NCBI GenBank assembly: GCA_038363925.1
Contig: JAQQWL010000006.1
Coordinates: 2,584,501 to 2,648,500, forward strand
DNA from: Apiospora phragmitis
Lineage: Eukaryota > Ascomycota > Sordariomycetes > Amphisphaeriales > Apiosporaceae
Direction: 5' to 3'
DNA: 64,000 bases
In this document: piece by piece, positions 1 to 10,183 of the stretch
How positions within the stretch are numbered: the stretch's first letter is position 1
How the letters are laid out: the number at the start of each line of letters is the position of its first letter
The notes under the pieces: model-generated
Databases searched by the model: none
Seen by the model: the letters and a program-made list of their open reading frames with translations, nothing else
What the model was told of the DNA's origin: nothing
Position numbers and translations under genes: made by a program

Positions 1-1473
1 CTTAATTATACTTATTATAAAGCTAGTTTTATTAAAATTTTATGTTTTTATTTAAAATATTATATTTAGTTTTAATATTTATAATTAATATAAACTAGCC
101 GAAAAAATACTTATGTTTTTATAAAAAGTTATTTAATAATCGTATTAACGGTTTATTTAAGTTTTAAAGTTTAAGTTACGATTAATAAAGCGTTTAACTT
201 AAATACTTATTAACGCGGTCGCCGCCGCGCGACTTTAAAAAGAAATTAACTATATCTCTTATAATATTAATATTAAAAAAATTCTTTAAATATTTAAATT
301 AATTATATAATTACGAAGCACCTCTTTTTTAATTAGATTTAATTTATATTATAAATATCGGATTTCGTATTAAGGTTTAATATCGTAAAGTTAGTCGCTT
401 AAAATAACGTATCTTGTAAGCGAATGTTTTATTCTTTTACACCCCTTTTAATAAAATATAAGTTAATTTTACCACAACGTATTTAATATATTAAAATTAA
501 TCGGAATCTTTATCTTTAAATATTTTTATATTATTCTAATAAGTACGCGTATTATAACCGGGCTCTCCGTAAATTCTATAGCGTTATAAGCGTGTTTTAA
601 ACGTCCTCGTATAATTACTCCTTTAACGCGATTCGTTTTATAACTATCTATTAATATCTTTTTAAAATTATAAGTCTTTTTTAATTTATATACGAAGTAA
701 TCCTTTATTTTATAGCCGTTTCTTTTTTATACGGCGGCGCCGGCTAAGTATCTTATTTACCTTTCGAAATATCGTGTTCTTACCTTTTAAAAGAGTAACT
801 CGGTATATAATATACGTTATAACCTTTACGATTTAATTAAAACTAGTTAAAATAAATATTAAAAAGTTATTTTAATACCGTATAATATAGTTTCGAATAT
901 ATTTAGTTTAAAATTAAATCTTAATCGAATTATTTAAAGTTTTTAATTTTTAAAGAATAAATAGGCCGAAAAACGTCCCCGGAGGTATTAAAATATATAA
1001 CTTTATATTTAATTATAAAATAATATATTCCGGATTGTACGGAATAAGTCTTATCTTTTAAAAGCTTTCTTATATATTCGAAACGGTAAAAATCGTTTAG
1101 AACGCTTTTAAAAACGCTAGTAGGAAGTCCTCTTTTAAAATATAAGTAATATGCGCCCGTATAAGATATTTAATTTCTTTCTCGTACGCCCTTTTTAACG
1201 TATGAAAACAGCCGATATTAAGAGGTTAGAACTTATATAACGAATAAAAAGGTATATAAAATATAATAATTAAGTTCTTTTTATAATAAAGCTTAAAAGC
1301 TATCGAGTAATAACTTTCGTAATCGTTTAAGACTAAGAGGCGATAATAACCCTTTATACGAGACTTAATATATTAATTAAAATATCGAATCTAGTCCTTG
1401 CCTTTTTTATTTATAGTTTAGCTATTTTTAATAATAACGATCACTTAATCCTTCGATAATAAGCTGTTTATTA

Positions 1474-1601
1474 CAGTACGTGTGGACTAACCACTGCGCC
1501 ACAAAGCAAAAGCTTCGGAAATGACTCTTCGGGTCATTTCTGTTCAATTCTACGCCTTAAGTGCTACCCCGCGGGGGACCAACCCGCCGATCGTAACACT
1601 G
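1474..1601. mobile_element. unmutated 128-bp MITE-like island inside the RIP block
   Basis: Within the AT-rich block this stretch has normal base composition and many intact CpA/TpG. It starts with CAGT and ends with ACTG, the size and terminal style of a small inverted-repeat element, although the terminal inverted repeats agree poorly beyond four bases and no clear target duplication is visible. It contains a perfect 8-bp stem (1518-1525 with 1533-1540, 7-nt loop). On the minus strand, about 1484-1503 resembles a Pol III A-box (TGGCGCAGTGGTTAG), so a tRNA-derived short element is an alternative. Confidence 0.4.
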
Positions 1602-3383
1602 TTTTTATACTAAGAAGAGAGGTACGTTTTCCCGGTAAAAATAATATAAAAAAAAATGGCGTAACCGTGTAATCTAACGCCCTAAATAATTATAATCTAT
1701 TCCCGGTTCTTTTACTATATTACCCTAGGCTTTTCGCGTTGATCGGAGGTGGTTACGATTATTTCGAACGAGATTTAGCCTATAAGAAAGCCGGTCTCGT
1801 TAAAGTTATAAATATCCTCTTTTTAAGTCTCGTACTTATAAATTATATTTTATACGAGGGTAAACTATACGCGATACGCGTCGAGATCTTTATAAAGAAC
1901 TTTTTAATAATCGATTCTTCGGTTAAAACGCGTCCGGAGGTCTAGTTATTATTATATAAAATTAAAGGCCTAATTAACGCCGACGCGTCTCGCGTCGCGT
2001 AAATTAAATAATCGATTCGCTATATTTTTTATATTATTTAACCGGGGAAACGATCGCGTATTTAAATTAATAATATATTAAATAATCGTATCTTTTTCGA
2101 AATTTAAAAGCTTTTAAGAATTCGTAAATATTTCGCGTCGTATAAGTTAATTATTTCGTTTACGTTATAAAGTTTTTAATAAAACGTAATAAATTAATAT
2201 AACCTTTCTTATATTTAAAATTAAGTTTTTTTAAAACGCTTAAAGCGCTAGAATTATATCACTCTTTTTTTAACGTTATAATATTTTCGGACGTAAAAGA
2301 ATATAAAAAAAGGTTAAAGCTATAAGGAAATTTATAAAAATAAAACATTCGCTTATGTGAGACATTCGCTTATAAGATACGTTAATTTAAGAGACGTCGT
2401 ACACTTTTATAGCAGCTCTTTAATTAATTCGATTCGAACCTTCTCGCGTCGCTTAAATTATTAAAATAATACGATCTTTTTTTAATAAAATCGGTATTAT
2501 AATTATAAAGATATTATATATTAAAGTTTAATTATATAAGTTAAAAAAAGAGTGGCCGATTTAATAATAAACTATTAACGAAATATATAATTAATAAAGT
2601 TTAATTATTATATTTAATAATATATACTTTTTATATATTATAATTTTTAAATTTAAATCATTTTTTAATATTAATATAAAAAGTTTAAAAACATTTAATT
2701 CTTTATTATTAATTAACGTTTAATATAAATATAAATAAAATTAACTTTATTTAAATGTAATACTAGGTTTAAAAATTAGTTTTTAAACTTAAAGTAATAG
2801 TTAACGAGTAACGAGCTATCGAAATATATTTACGAGATATTTTTAAACCTTTAAAACTTTTAATTACGTAAATACGAATAAAGCCGCGGTTAAAAAGTGG
2901 TCCTTTTAAGCTTTAAATAATTAATAATTAATAAATACTTATTTAAAAAGGGCTTATATTTATTAGCTCTTAATATATACGTTAAATTAAAGCTTTAACT
3001 TATAATAAAGATATTTAACTTAATAGTACTTATAAGAGGCTATTATTTCGTAAGCTCGAAAAGGGGCTTAATATTTTAAACGCTTAATTAATTAAATTAA
3101 ATAAAGTATATAAAGTTAAACCTCGTCGAGTAATTAAAGAATTTAATTATACTTTTATTATAATATAAAATATAATAATAATTAAAGATAAAATAATAAG
3201 CTAATAATATAACCTTTAAAATAAATTAAGAGAAAATAAAGCTATTTAAATATTATTAATTATATTAAACTTAAAATTTATTAAAGTTATAATTTTCCGA
3301 TTTCTTTTTAAATAATTATTAATAAAATAAACTTAAGTTATAATATAGTTTAATATTAAGTTTAAGCAGCTACTTATATAATA

Positions 3384-3420
3384 AGACGATTAAGTGGTTA
3401 AAGTGCTTAACTTAAACGAG
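3384..3420 (+). other. possible RIP-altered tRNA (Ser/Leu-like) 5' half
   Basis: The run AAGTGGTTAAAGTGCTTAAC looks like the D-arm and anticodon-arm start of a class II tRNA (compare the intact tRNA-Ser at 40318) with G-to-A and C-to-T changes. No convincing T-arm follows. It may be a coincidence of AT-rich sequence. Confidence 0.2.
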
Positions 3421-3450
3421 ATTACCTATACGGCATAACACGCCCCGACC

Positions 3451-3808
3451 GACACTTGCTATAAACATTACCATATATTATTTCATTATGGTTTCAATAT
3501 CTTCTAAATCATGGGAGAAGTGCATTAGATTCTCACTCAAATATTGAAAAAAGGCGTCGAAACTTTGGCGATACCATTCAGTTATATAATTATCCGCTCT
3601 TTAAACTCTGCCAAAACCATGGAAAGTCCACCGCTCAAACTTCCAAAACAGAGAAACCTCTTTGGCAGACATACTAAATATGCTACAAATTCGATTGTTT
3701 TTCAGTTCGACCCAACTCCCAAATGCACGCCTTATTCTTGTATTTGCCTTTATCGAGACACACCAATACACCATCTTATAACAAGACCCAAACCTATACC
3801 AGTTGAAG
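3451..3808. other. intergenic, no gene seen
   Basis: Ordinary-composition sequence between the RIP block and the first gene. The overlapping frames here have no recognisable protein content. It probably holds the promoter of the gene at 3809. Confidence 0.5.
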
Positions 3809-5204
3809 ATGTCGCCACAAGACGTCGGAGAGCAGAGAAAACTCCGCAAGAAACTTGAAAAGGAGGATAGGAGGGCCAAAGTCGAAGCTATCGAAGTGGG
3901 GATTCCAGAAAAAGAGACTGTCCCATGGAAGACGATACAAACGAATCCGGAGACGTTCTCGCCTTGGCTCTCAAAGCGAATAACATCGTTTGGAGAGCTA
4001 GACTCTTGGCGTCAGAACGCTGCATTCGTTGCGTACGACACAAAATGGCGGCAGTGGAAAGACCCAGCGAACCCCGCCCAGCAGCAATACTCGCAGTGCT
4101 TGGAAGTCGGCTGGGCTCTGTTGGTAAACCTAGGCCAGCGAGAGAATATCTCAACAACTAAAGATTTGGTTCGCCAATTTGACATTCAAGTGAAGAATTC
4201 CCAGGTCAATGGCTGGTATCGTGACAGTCTCAGGGCGACGGTCCAAGACTTCCCCTTTGGGGTTACAGATCATGTTGACCTCGAAGGTTTGGACGAAAAG
4301 GTGGACAGCCACCTTCAATACTTCAAGGAGCAAGCTCGCGAGCGCCCTCTCATTCTGATCGGCTTCAACGTGAGGAGACATCTGCCGCACTTTTGGCGCA
4401 ATTTCCCCACTGGTGCCAGGCACTTTCCAGCCTGGGTTGACCTGGATGATTTATTCAGGAACTCCAGCCTTAGCCGTGCTCCCACCATGGGCCTGGGTGT
4501 TGCTCTACGTGCCCTAGGATATGATGCCATCGAAACCGCCGATACGATGCGTGGAATCGGACAGGGCAAACGGCATGTTGTTGCTGCCATGGAGGCCGTA
4601 AGAACACTGGCTCTTCTTGAGGTGGTAACCAGACCGAATGACGATGAAGTAACTCGCTTACTCTTGGGGAGAGTCCGAACTTCCCGTTTCTCTGGGTGCC
4701 CGATGAACCATGGACATACCCTTCTGAAAGATTCCGATTGCAGATCACAAGCGCGCGGGGTCTATCGGAAGCGTTACCTCGTGAGATCGATTCTGTTTTG
4801 AAATCGGCGAATGTGGTCTACGACCGGGGAACATGGCAAGACTTGTCGGCGGTTGGGGCCACGGATCATGTTCTGTCAAATCCGCCAGTGAGACAACCCG
4901 CGTTTACCAGGGTGTGAGGGCAAACCGAAGGCAATACGGCTTCCTCGAGTTCACAGACGAAGACAAGATGCGTAGGTTCGCTCAAGACGCCAGCAAGTGG
5001 ACGTTTGATGGAGAGAAGTTGGCAATAGAGATCTTGTTCGACCGAGCCACAGACCACGAATACCAATATGAGCAGAGACAAAGCGACAGCCGGAAGAGGA
5101 AGGAGAGGGAAAAAAAGAAACAAACTCCACCGCCCGAAATGCTGGATATGCAAGGAGAGGACCTTGGCGGCAGTTTGGGGGGACTTCTGGATAGCTGGAT
5201 GTGA
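3809..5204 (+). pseudogene. RNase-H-fold (Gfd2/YDR514C DEDDh-like) protein with C-terminal RRM, frame broken
   Basis: The start is taken at ATG 3809. Residues about 70-280 look like the fungal Gfd2/YDR514C-type DEDDh exonuclease fold: AYDTKW for the first acidic strand, LEVGWALLV, DFPFGV, LILIGFNVRRHL, then PTMGLGVALRALGY. Several catalytic acids appear replaced (DTKW, not DxE), so nuclease activity is doubtful. The coding frame then jumps twice, near 4680 and between 4870 and 4900, each time by one base-equivalent with no plausible intron. The last part, ending in YGFLEFTDEDKMRRF and EKLAIEIL, fits the second half of an RRM. The product would be a nuclease-fold plus RNA-binding protein. It sits next to the RIP block. 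It could be a true pseudogene or an intact gene with two assembly indels. Confidence 0.5.
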
Positions 5205-5368
5205 AGTTTGGAGTCTTCGATATCGTATACCATGATAGACGACGAGACCTTCCACTACGAATATAATTAATCAATTCCAAGCTCGGGAAGGTTAGCTAGC
5301 CCCCAGGGTGCAGTAATTGATTGCATGGCCAAACGTATGATGTAGGCACATCTCAGCTATCCAATGTC

Positions 5369-6328
5369 TCACCCCATAGCCACCTTTGAGATGACATCGG
5401 CGACCTCTTTGGCCTTTATCAGATTAGGACAGTGACCTGTACTCAGTTCAATGGTCGCAGCCTCCCGGCCTTCCTTCTTCATCGTTTCCACCATAGATTT
5501 CTGGTAGTCGAGGGGAATCGTCATGTCCCCACTCGTGTACACGTACGTCACGGGGACCTCCCTCCACGCGCAGTGGGATATTCCTGGTACATGCAAGTTT
5601 CATTCCAGCGTACCTACCGACTCTCGCCGTTAGTATTGCTAATCTTGGAATAAACGAGATGTCCCAGGAGGGAATAAAGGCGATACATTGAATAAACGGT
5701 GAATCCACCCTCCATGAGACAATGTGATAACGAGGAATAATGACTGGAATAGGAAGGAATAAACCCCGAAAGTCGCTTACCAGAGACAACAGATATGCCT
5801 GGATCTCCAACTCATCGACACCCCCTCCATCGCCAATGAGGGTCATTTTCGGGTCGCGACAAACGACGCTATTGTCCTCGGCGAAGTCAAAGGCCAGTGG
5901 AAGAAGCTCTTCGTGACCGAACTCCTTGACCTTGCCGACCATGGATCCGCCTTACAGCATTGCGAAGGCGCACATGTAGATTAAATAAGAGACGCCGCCT
6001 TTCAAGCCCTCCTTAGCGCGGGCCTCCAGGCCCAGCCCGATAAGAGCATTGGTGCCGACTTGACCTCCGTAGGAGTGAAGCATCGCAATAACAGAACGAC
6101 CGGCTTCGATAAGACTCTGCACGTAGGAGCGGACGGTCCGAGTATCCGTCGCCAGGTCTGAGTTTGGGGGCGTGTCTCGTTGATGGATTGCAATGGTGGA
6201 ATGTGAACCTCCAGCCCGGAGGATCTGAGGAGATCGGTAAGTTTGGAGTAGGAGCTGGGAACATGCCAGCCCCCGTGGACAATGACAATGATAGGATTGC
6301 TGCTGGCCAAAGTGGTAAAAGGTGGCAA
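5369..6328 (-). pseudogene. alpha/beta hydrolase (AB hydrolase-1 type), degraded copy
   Basis: The minus strand reads IVIVHGGWHVPSSYSKLTDL, then SYVQSLIEAGRSVIAMLHSY followed by GGQVGTNALIGLG, and finally TYVYTSGDMTIPLDYQKSM and TGHCPNL. This is the fungal alpha/beta-hydrolase family with oxyanion loop, Ser elbow (HSYGG) and a catalytic His near the C-terminus. Several lesions are visible. There is no ATG (the frame opens at TTG). There is a one-base break at the G5 run 6166-6170. An in-frame TAA lies at 5952-5954 where the family has a residue after CAFAML. The stretch between SLV and the last exon is abnormal: a 197-nt GT-AG gap, 5780-5584, is the best intron. The TAA could come from CAA by C-to-T change, as expected of RIP spreading from the adjacent block. 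Confidence 0.65.
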
Positions 6329-6329
6329 A

Positions 6330-7005
6330 TTATTTCAGGCACAACGCAATGAATGTAATGAGCACAGATGGGAACTCGTGTGAAAGAGGGAGGGATTGCT
6401 TTTTGTTTAAAAGTAACAGGCAATTCGCGAAGGGAATCTGTCAGTTGGTCTCGATTGGATGCTTGGCGTGACCTCCCTTGCATATTACCTATTTTTTATG
6501 TCTAATAGTACATAAGAAGGCTCCTTGCTTCGTTGGATTGGGGGCAACGGGTCAGATAAAGAACGAGCTGTGACCGGTCTAAGCCGGCTTGGGTATTACT
6601 TAACACAGCAGGTTGGAGCTTCGGGGCTTTAAACTTGCTATATAAAGCCCTAGTGTTTACACTTTTCTTATAATCGATTCACCACCAAAGTCACCTCACC
6701 CAACCGGAAGGAATCATAAAATAGTCAGAAGAAGTAGTTGTACCTATGGCTCGACGTGCAGGTCAAAAATCCTTCAACTGTCCAACTACCCCAGGATCTT
6801 CTGGACATAGTTACTTCGTTTGATAGCCAACATGATGTAGCGATCACACAAAAACAGAAGCATCTGTTACAATACCCAGATCTGTGAGAACAGAGAGCCC
6901 AGTTTGTGGTTCAACATTGCTTGACGACCCTTCCAAACTGCCCAGTATAGCTCTCACGGCCGTATTTGCCTAGGGTAGGGTTCCTGGGCTGTGTACTCTT
7001 CTCAT
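6330..7005. other. intergenic, orphan TATA box only
   Basis: No gene recognised. A TATATAAA motif lies at 6639-6646. The first ATG downstream (6746) opens only about 25 codons, so the motif may belong to a lost or very short transcript. Confidence 0.4.
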
Positions 7006-7572
7006 TTATCCATCACTGTCGTCTACCCCAGGTGAGCGTACGCTAGGGTGCATGAGATTCTGGTATGAAAGCTCCATTCTCGCAGATTTGCTGAAGTGGT
7101 CGGCGCCCAGCTTGAGGCCGCCATACTGGATACTGCTCAGTAACTCAACCGCCTCGAGCGCGCGCAGGCTGTTGTAGAAGTTGATGTAGCACGTTCCAGT
7201 GTGGTGGCAGTATCACTGGACCACATCGCCGCAGTCAGCCGCGAGCCAGTAGATGTGGCAAGGGGCAAGGCCTCGGGATTTGAGTAGATACTCCATGTCG
7301 TAGAAGGTCTTGTTGAGTGCAAAATTGGTTACAACCACGCCTCGATCTTCGGCGAGCTGAAAACATTCTTTCTCCATCTCCGAGACAACGTAGCGATGCT
7401 CAACCTTCAGGATGGTGTTCACCTCGGCGCGGTTGGGGTCGATGCGAGGCCCGTCATAGCTCAGGAATGGCTCAAGAACAAAGCGCTTGTTAATTTTATC
7501 AGACGAGGTTCTCAAGCTGGGGGTTTTTTTTCTTTCGAAACGGAGGGAGGAAAGAAGGAAAAGGCTTACCAT
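7006..7572 (-). pseudogene. RRM-fold protein with in-frame stop
   Basis: From ATG 7572 the minus strand gives a frame whose second half matches the RRM fold: strand 1 VVVTNFALN, helix FYDMEYLLKS, strand 2 CHIYWL, strand 3 GTCYINFYN (RNP1-like), helix ALEAVELLSSI, strand 4 YGGLKLGA. A TGA at 7213-7215 interrupts it between DVVQ and YCHH, and the same frame then stays open to a TAA at 7006. TGG to TGA (G-to-A, the opposite-strand RIP change) is a likely cause. The ATG is directly followed by GTAAGC, so an alternative upstream exon is possible. It is the third broken gene in a row beside the RIP block. The family is not identified more precisely. Confidence 0.4.
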
Positions 7573-7803
7573 GGTGGATGTGACAAAAGCAGGTGTGGTG
7601 TGGTGTTCAGAGGGTTGAAGGATGTTTCTAGCAATTTTGTGAATTGGGTTGTGTTGATGGGTTTTTTTGTCTCCCTGTTGCTCACAAATCAGGCCGGGCG
7701 ACGACAAGGCACCGATGGTGGGGCATCGCCGACACTGGACGACATAATCACTGCCGGCCCCGGCCCGGCCCCGGCGTATACCGGACTTCGGTGGCACGCC
7801 CAC

Positions 7804-8515
7804 TGCACGGAGCGGACCAAAGATGCAATAGACAAGTTACTTAAGTGACTACGACAAGGGGCCGTACACGATAAAGGGCTTTCCAGCCCCTTTTGTACCG
7901 TTGATTATCCCCTGGCATTGATTTAGGTCGTGTTTAGTTGGTCAGTATGTACGTATTTGAGTCCTTTAATCAGCCATGTTGTCCCAGAAAGCTGCAAAGT
8001 CTTGGGGAGGTTATTAATAACAAGGCCACTGCCACACTGGGATGCTTGGATGAGCTGATCTACCTGGATACCATATTATAACATGGGCGCCCTGTGTAGG
8101 AGGTTGGCGTGACCACAGTACAACTTGGCTGAATGTGGTGATGGATCAACAAGTCATCTACAAGGCAGATGAAACATTTAGGCAGAAGCGTCTATCCTGC
8201 CAGCTCGTGCTCGTTTCGCCCGGCGAGCACTCAAGGCATGAGTTGACATACACACCTTGCCGAGAAGCAACCCGCTGAGAACGACAAGATTCCAGATGCT
8301 TACCAGATCCGTCTCACTAATGTAACAGTAAGCACAGGAACTACAAAACGACCCTATCAACCAGATGGAGAGGATCTTACTTCACACTGGAGCCGTGGAG
8401 CAAGCGAGTCGCGGCAATCACTGGAGACATGGCACCAGTCGGAACCGTCGGAAATTGTGTGCTTCTATGAAGAAGTACAAGTGCGCCGAGCTAGAGGAAT
8501 ATTTGGATACTGCCA
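7804..8515. other. intergenic, no gene seen
   Basis: I see no convincing exon, RNA gene or repeat in this stretch. Confidence 0.4.
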
Positions 8516-9424
8516 CTAGCGCAATTCATTAAAAAGCGACCCTATTCCCCATCTTGGCTTCTCAGGCTCCTCATTTCTCGTGTCCTCGTCCTCATCTTTG
8601 TCATCCGTACAGAATCGCCTTCTATAGCCATCATCCTCCATGTGGTTCAATCGCTGCTTGAACGGCTCAAACAAGCTAACAGCCTCATCAACAGTCTTTG
8701 CGAGGCCCGGAACCTCATCGACAGAGGTGTAAAACGTACCACCCAGATCCTTCATCGTCTCGGACTTGTCGTCCATGGTCAACGCGTATCGCATCTTGAC
8801 ACGCCATAGATCCGGTGCATACGGAAGCCAAGACTGGCAGGCTTTGTCTTCATAACGATACCGTAGTGCATCTCGGGTGAAATTTGCTACCCACACACCG
8901 CCTGTCGTCGGGAAGGCGACGTCGACTTTCGAAGGGAAATGATAGTCGTAGAAAATTCCGGCATCGACTCGGCTCGAATGCCTGAAGTACAAATACCAAT
9001 TCGGCCACCACGGCGCGCCAAGCTGGACCATGCGCGTGGCAAGGTCATCGTCTTCATCCGGCGACCGCGCGGTATCGTGCGTGTTCGGCAGCCCGAGATA
9101 TTGCAGGTCCACCGCCAACGGGTTTCTGAGCAACACGAGGCCGCCTGTTGAGGGATACGCCACAAGGTATCCGTCGCCGCCGAATATATTGGATCTCCTA
9201 CACGCGTTCGGGATGCTATGAGAGCCGCCGTCCATGGGGCTCATGTAGTCAATGTTCTGGTTGTCGTCTTGTATCCAGCATCGTGGGACATCTGAATGGA
9301 TTTCGACGAAGCATTTGTCTTCTTCGCATGGGCTTAAGTCTTCGCCATATTCGTATGCACTAAATAATCCAACGAGAAGGGCAAATAACAGGAAAATGCA
9401 AGTTGTTGGCTTTGTTCTATTCAT
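8516..9424 (-). CDS. secreted hypothetical protein, 302 aa
   Basis: An intron-free frame from ATG 9424. An upstream in-frame start would add a tail that does not look like protein, so I chose this one because it begins with a classical signal peptide (MNRTKPTTCIFLLFALLVGL, cleavage near SAYE). The mature part has paired cysteines in its first 40 residues, one NFT glycosylation site, aromatic-rich patches such as APWWPNWYLYF, and a very acidic tail (DDKDEDEDTRNEE). It looks like an intact extracellular protein of about 280 residues. I do not recognise the family and assign no function. Confidence 0.7.
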   Translation of the reverse strand: MNRTKPTTCIFLLFALLVGLFSAYEYGEDLSPCEEDKCFVEIHSDVPRCWIQDDNQNIDYMSPMDGGSHSIPNACRRSNIFGGDGYLVAYPSTGGLVLLRNPLAVDLQYLGLPNTHDTARSPDEDDDLATRMVQLGAPWWPNWYLYFRHSSRVDAGIFYDYHFPSKVDVAFPTTGGVWVANFTRDALRYRYEDKACQSWLPYAPDLWRVKMRYALTMDDKSETMKDLGGTFYTSVDEVPGLAKTVDEAVSLFEPFKQRLNHMEDDGYRRRFCTDDKDEDEDTRNEEPEKPRWGIGSLFNELR

Positions 9425-9828
9425 GATGGCGACCGAGAATGATGCAACAGTATCAGTAAAGTCTTGGGTGAAAACACTTGTTAGCGATCGCAGGTAAATA
9501 TGACATACAGTGCAGAAGGTACCGTTGTCGAAGGCAGTCCAGTCCGGCGGGTAGGGTTTGCGACTTGTATCAGCCCAGCCCCAGTGGAGACCAATGAACA
9601 CATAAACCTCTATAAAGTAAGAGGGTCGAGATTACGTAAGTTCTATTTTCAGCGAAGCGCCCTGCTGATTGATACTTATCAACGACACATCCCACTTGTG
9701 GAGTGATTATAGTACTATTATCCTAGATCCTTTGAAGGAATACAATGCACGAAATGGCAGCCGACCTAGGCGCTGCTTACATTGGAGGCAGTCCGGCCCC
9801 TGAGTTGAGCTCACAAGCGGCAAGACTG
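9425..9828. other. intergenic
   Basis: No gene seen. It probably holds the divergent 5' regions of the secreted protein (left, minus) and the small protein (right, plus). Confidence 0.4.
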
Positions 9829-9836
9829 TATAAAAG
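9829..9836 (+). promoter_or_regulatory. TATA box upstream of the 72-aa protein
   Basis: TATAAAAG, 70 nt before ATG 9906. This is the right distance for a fungal core promoter and supports that ATG as the start. Confidence 0.4.
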
Positions 9837-9905
9837 ACTCTGGGATCCGCGCACTCGCCTGGCCAGCCCATCGACGACGGCTATTCGCTCGAGCTCAAGA
9901 GCGGA

Positions 9906-10183
9906 ATGGACAGCACCTTGACCACGGTCGGTGAGCATACCAATGATTATATCCAGTTCCATTACGGGTCTACTTCTTGGACGTCGTTCGATACCAAAGG
10001 CGATGCCAGTTGCAAGCTAGTCGGCGACAACTGGGATAAGAACGGTCCTAAGGGCTGCCCCAACGCCATGGCTGTAAGTTATTGTCTTGCCGGTGCAGAA
10101 GCCGGTGGTCATTTACAAAGTCTTGCTGGCAGCGCCTGAACCAGACCCGCACTTTTGAATGCCAGTATCCATGTGGCAAATGA
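9906..10183 (+). CDS. small four-cysteine protein, 72 aa, two exons
   Basis: Exon 1 is 9906-10073 and exon 2 is 10133-10183. The 59-nt intron (GTAAGT...CAG) joins in phase 0. Splicing removes an in-frame continuation and yields a C-terminus RLNQTRTFECQYPCGK that pairs two cysteines with the two in exon 1 (DASCKL, KGCPN). The product is short, hydrophilic and rich in Gly, Ser, Thr and Asp, resembling small secreted cysteine-rich fungal proteins, but no signal peptide precedes this ATG. The frame is open about 24 codons upstream without an ATG, so a signal-peptide exon may be missing or spliced in. No family recognised. Confidence 0.45.

Larger units (their letters stand above)
1..3450. repeat. 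RIP-degraded AT-rich block (transposon graveyard)
   Basis: Very AT-rich DNA with TpA everywhere, few CpA and TpG, yet many surviving CpG. That is the pattern left by fungal repeat-induced point mutation (C to T in CpA context, both strands). No reading frame longer than about 70 codons survives and no transposon domain can be read. Composition switches abruptly to ordinary coding-type sequence between about 3430 and 3480. The block is inferred to be one or more old transposons. Family assignment is not possible by eye. Confidence 0.85.

Noticed and set aside
1739..1945. 68-codon frame inside the AT-rich block
   Set aside because: No ATG (opens at TTG), no homology, chance frame in RIP-altered DNA.
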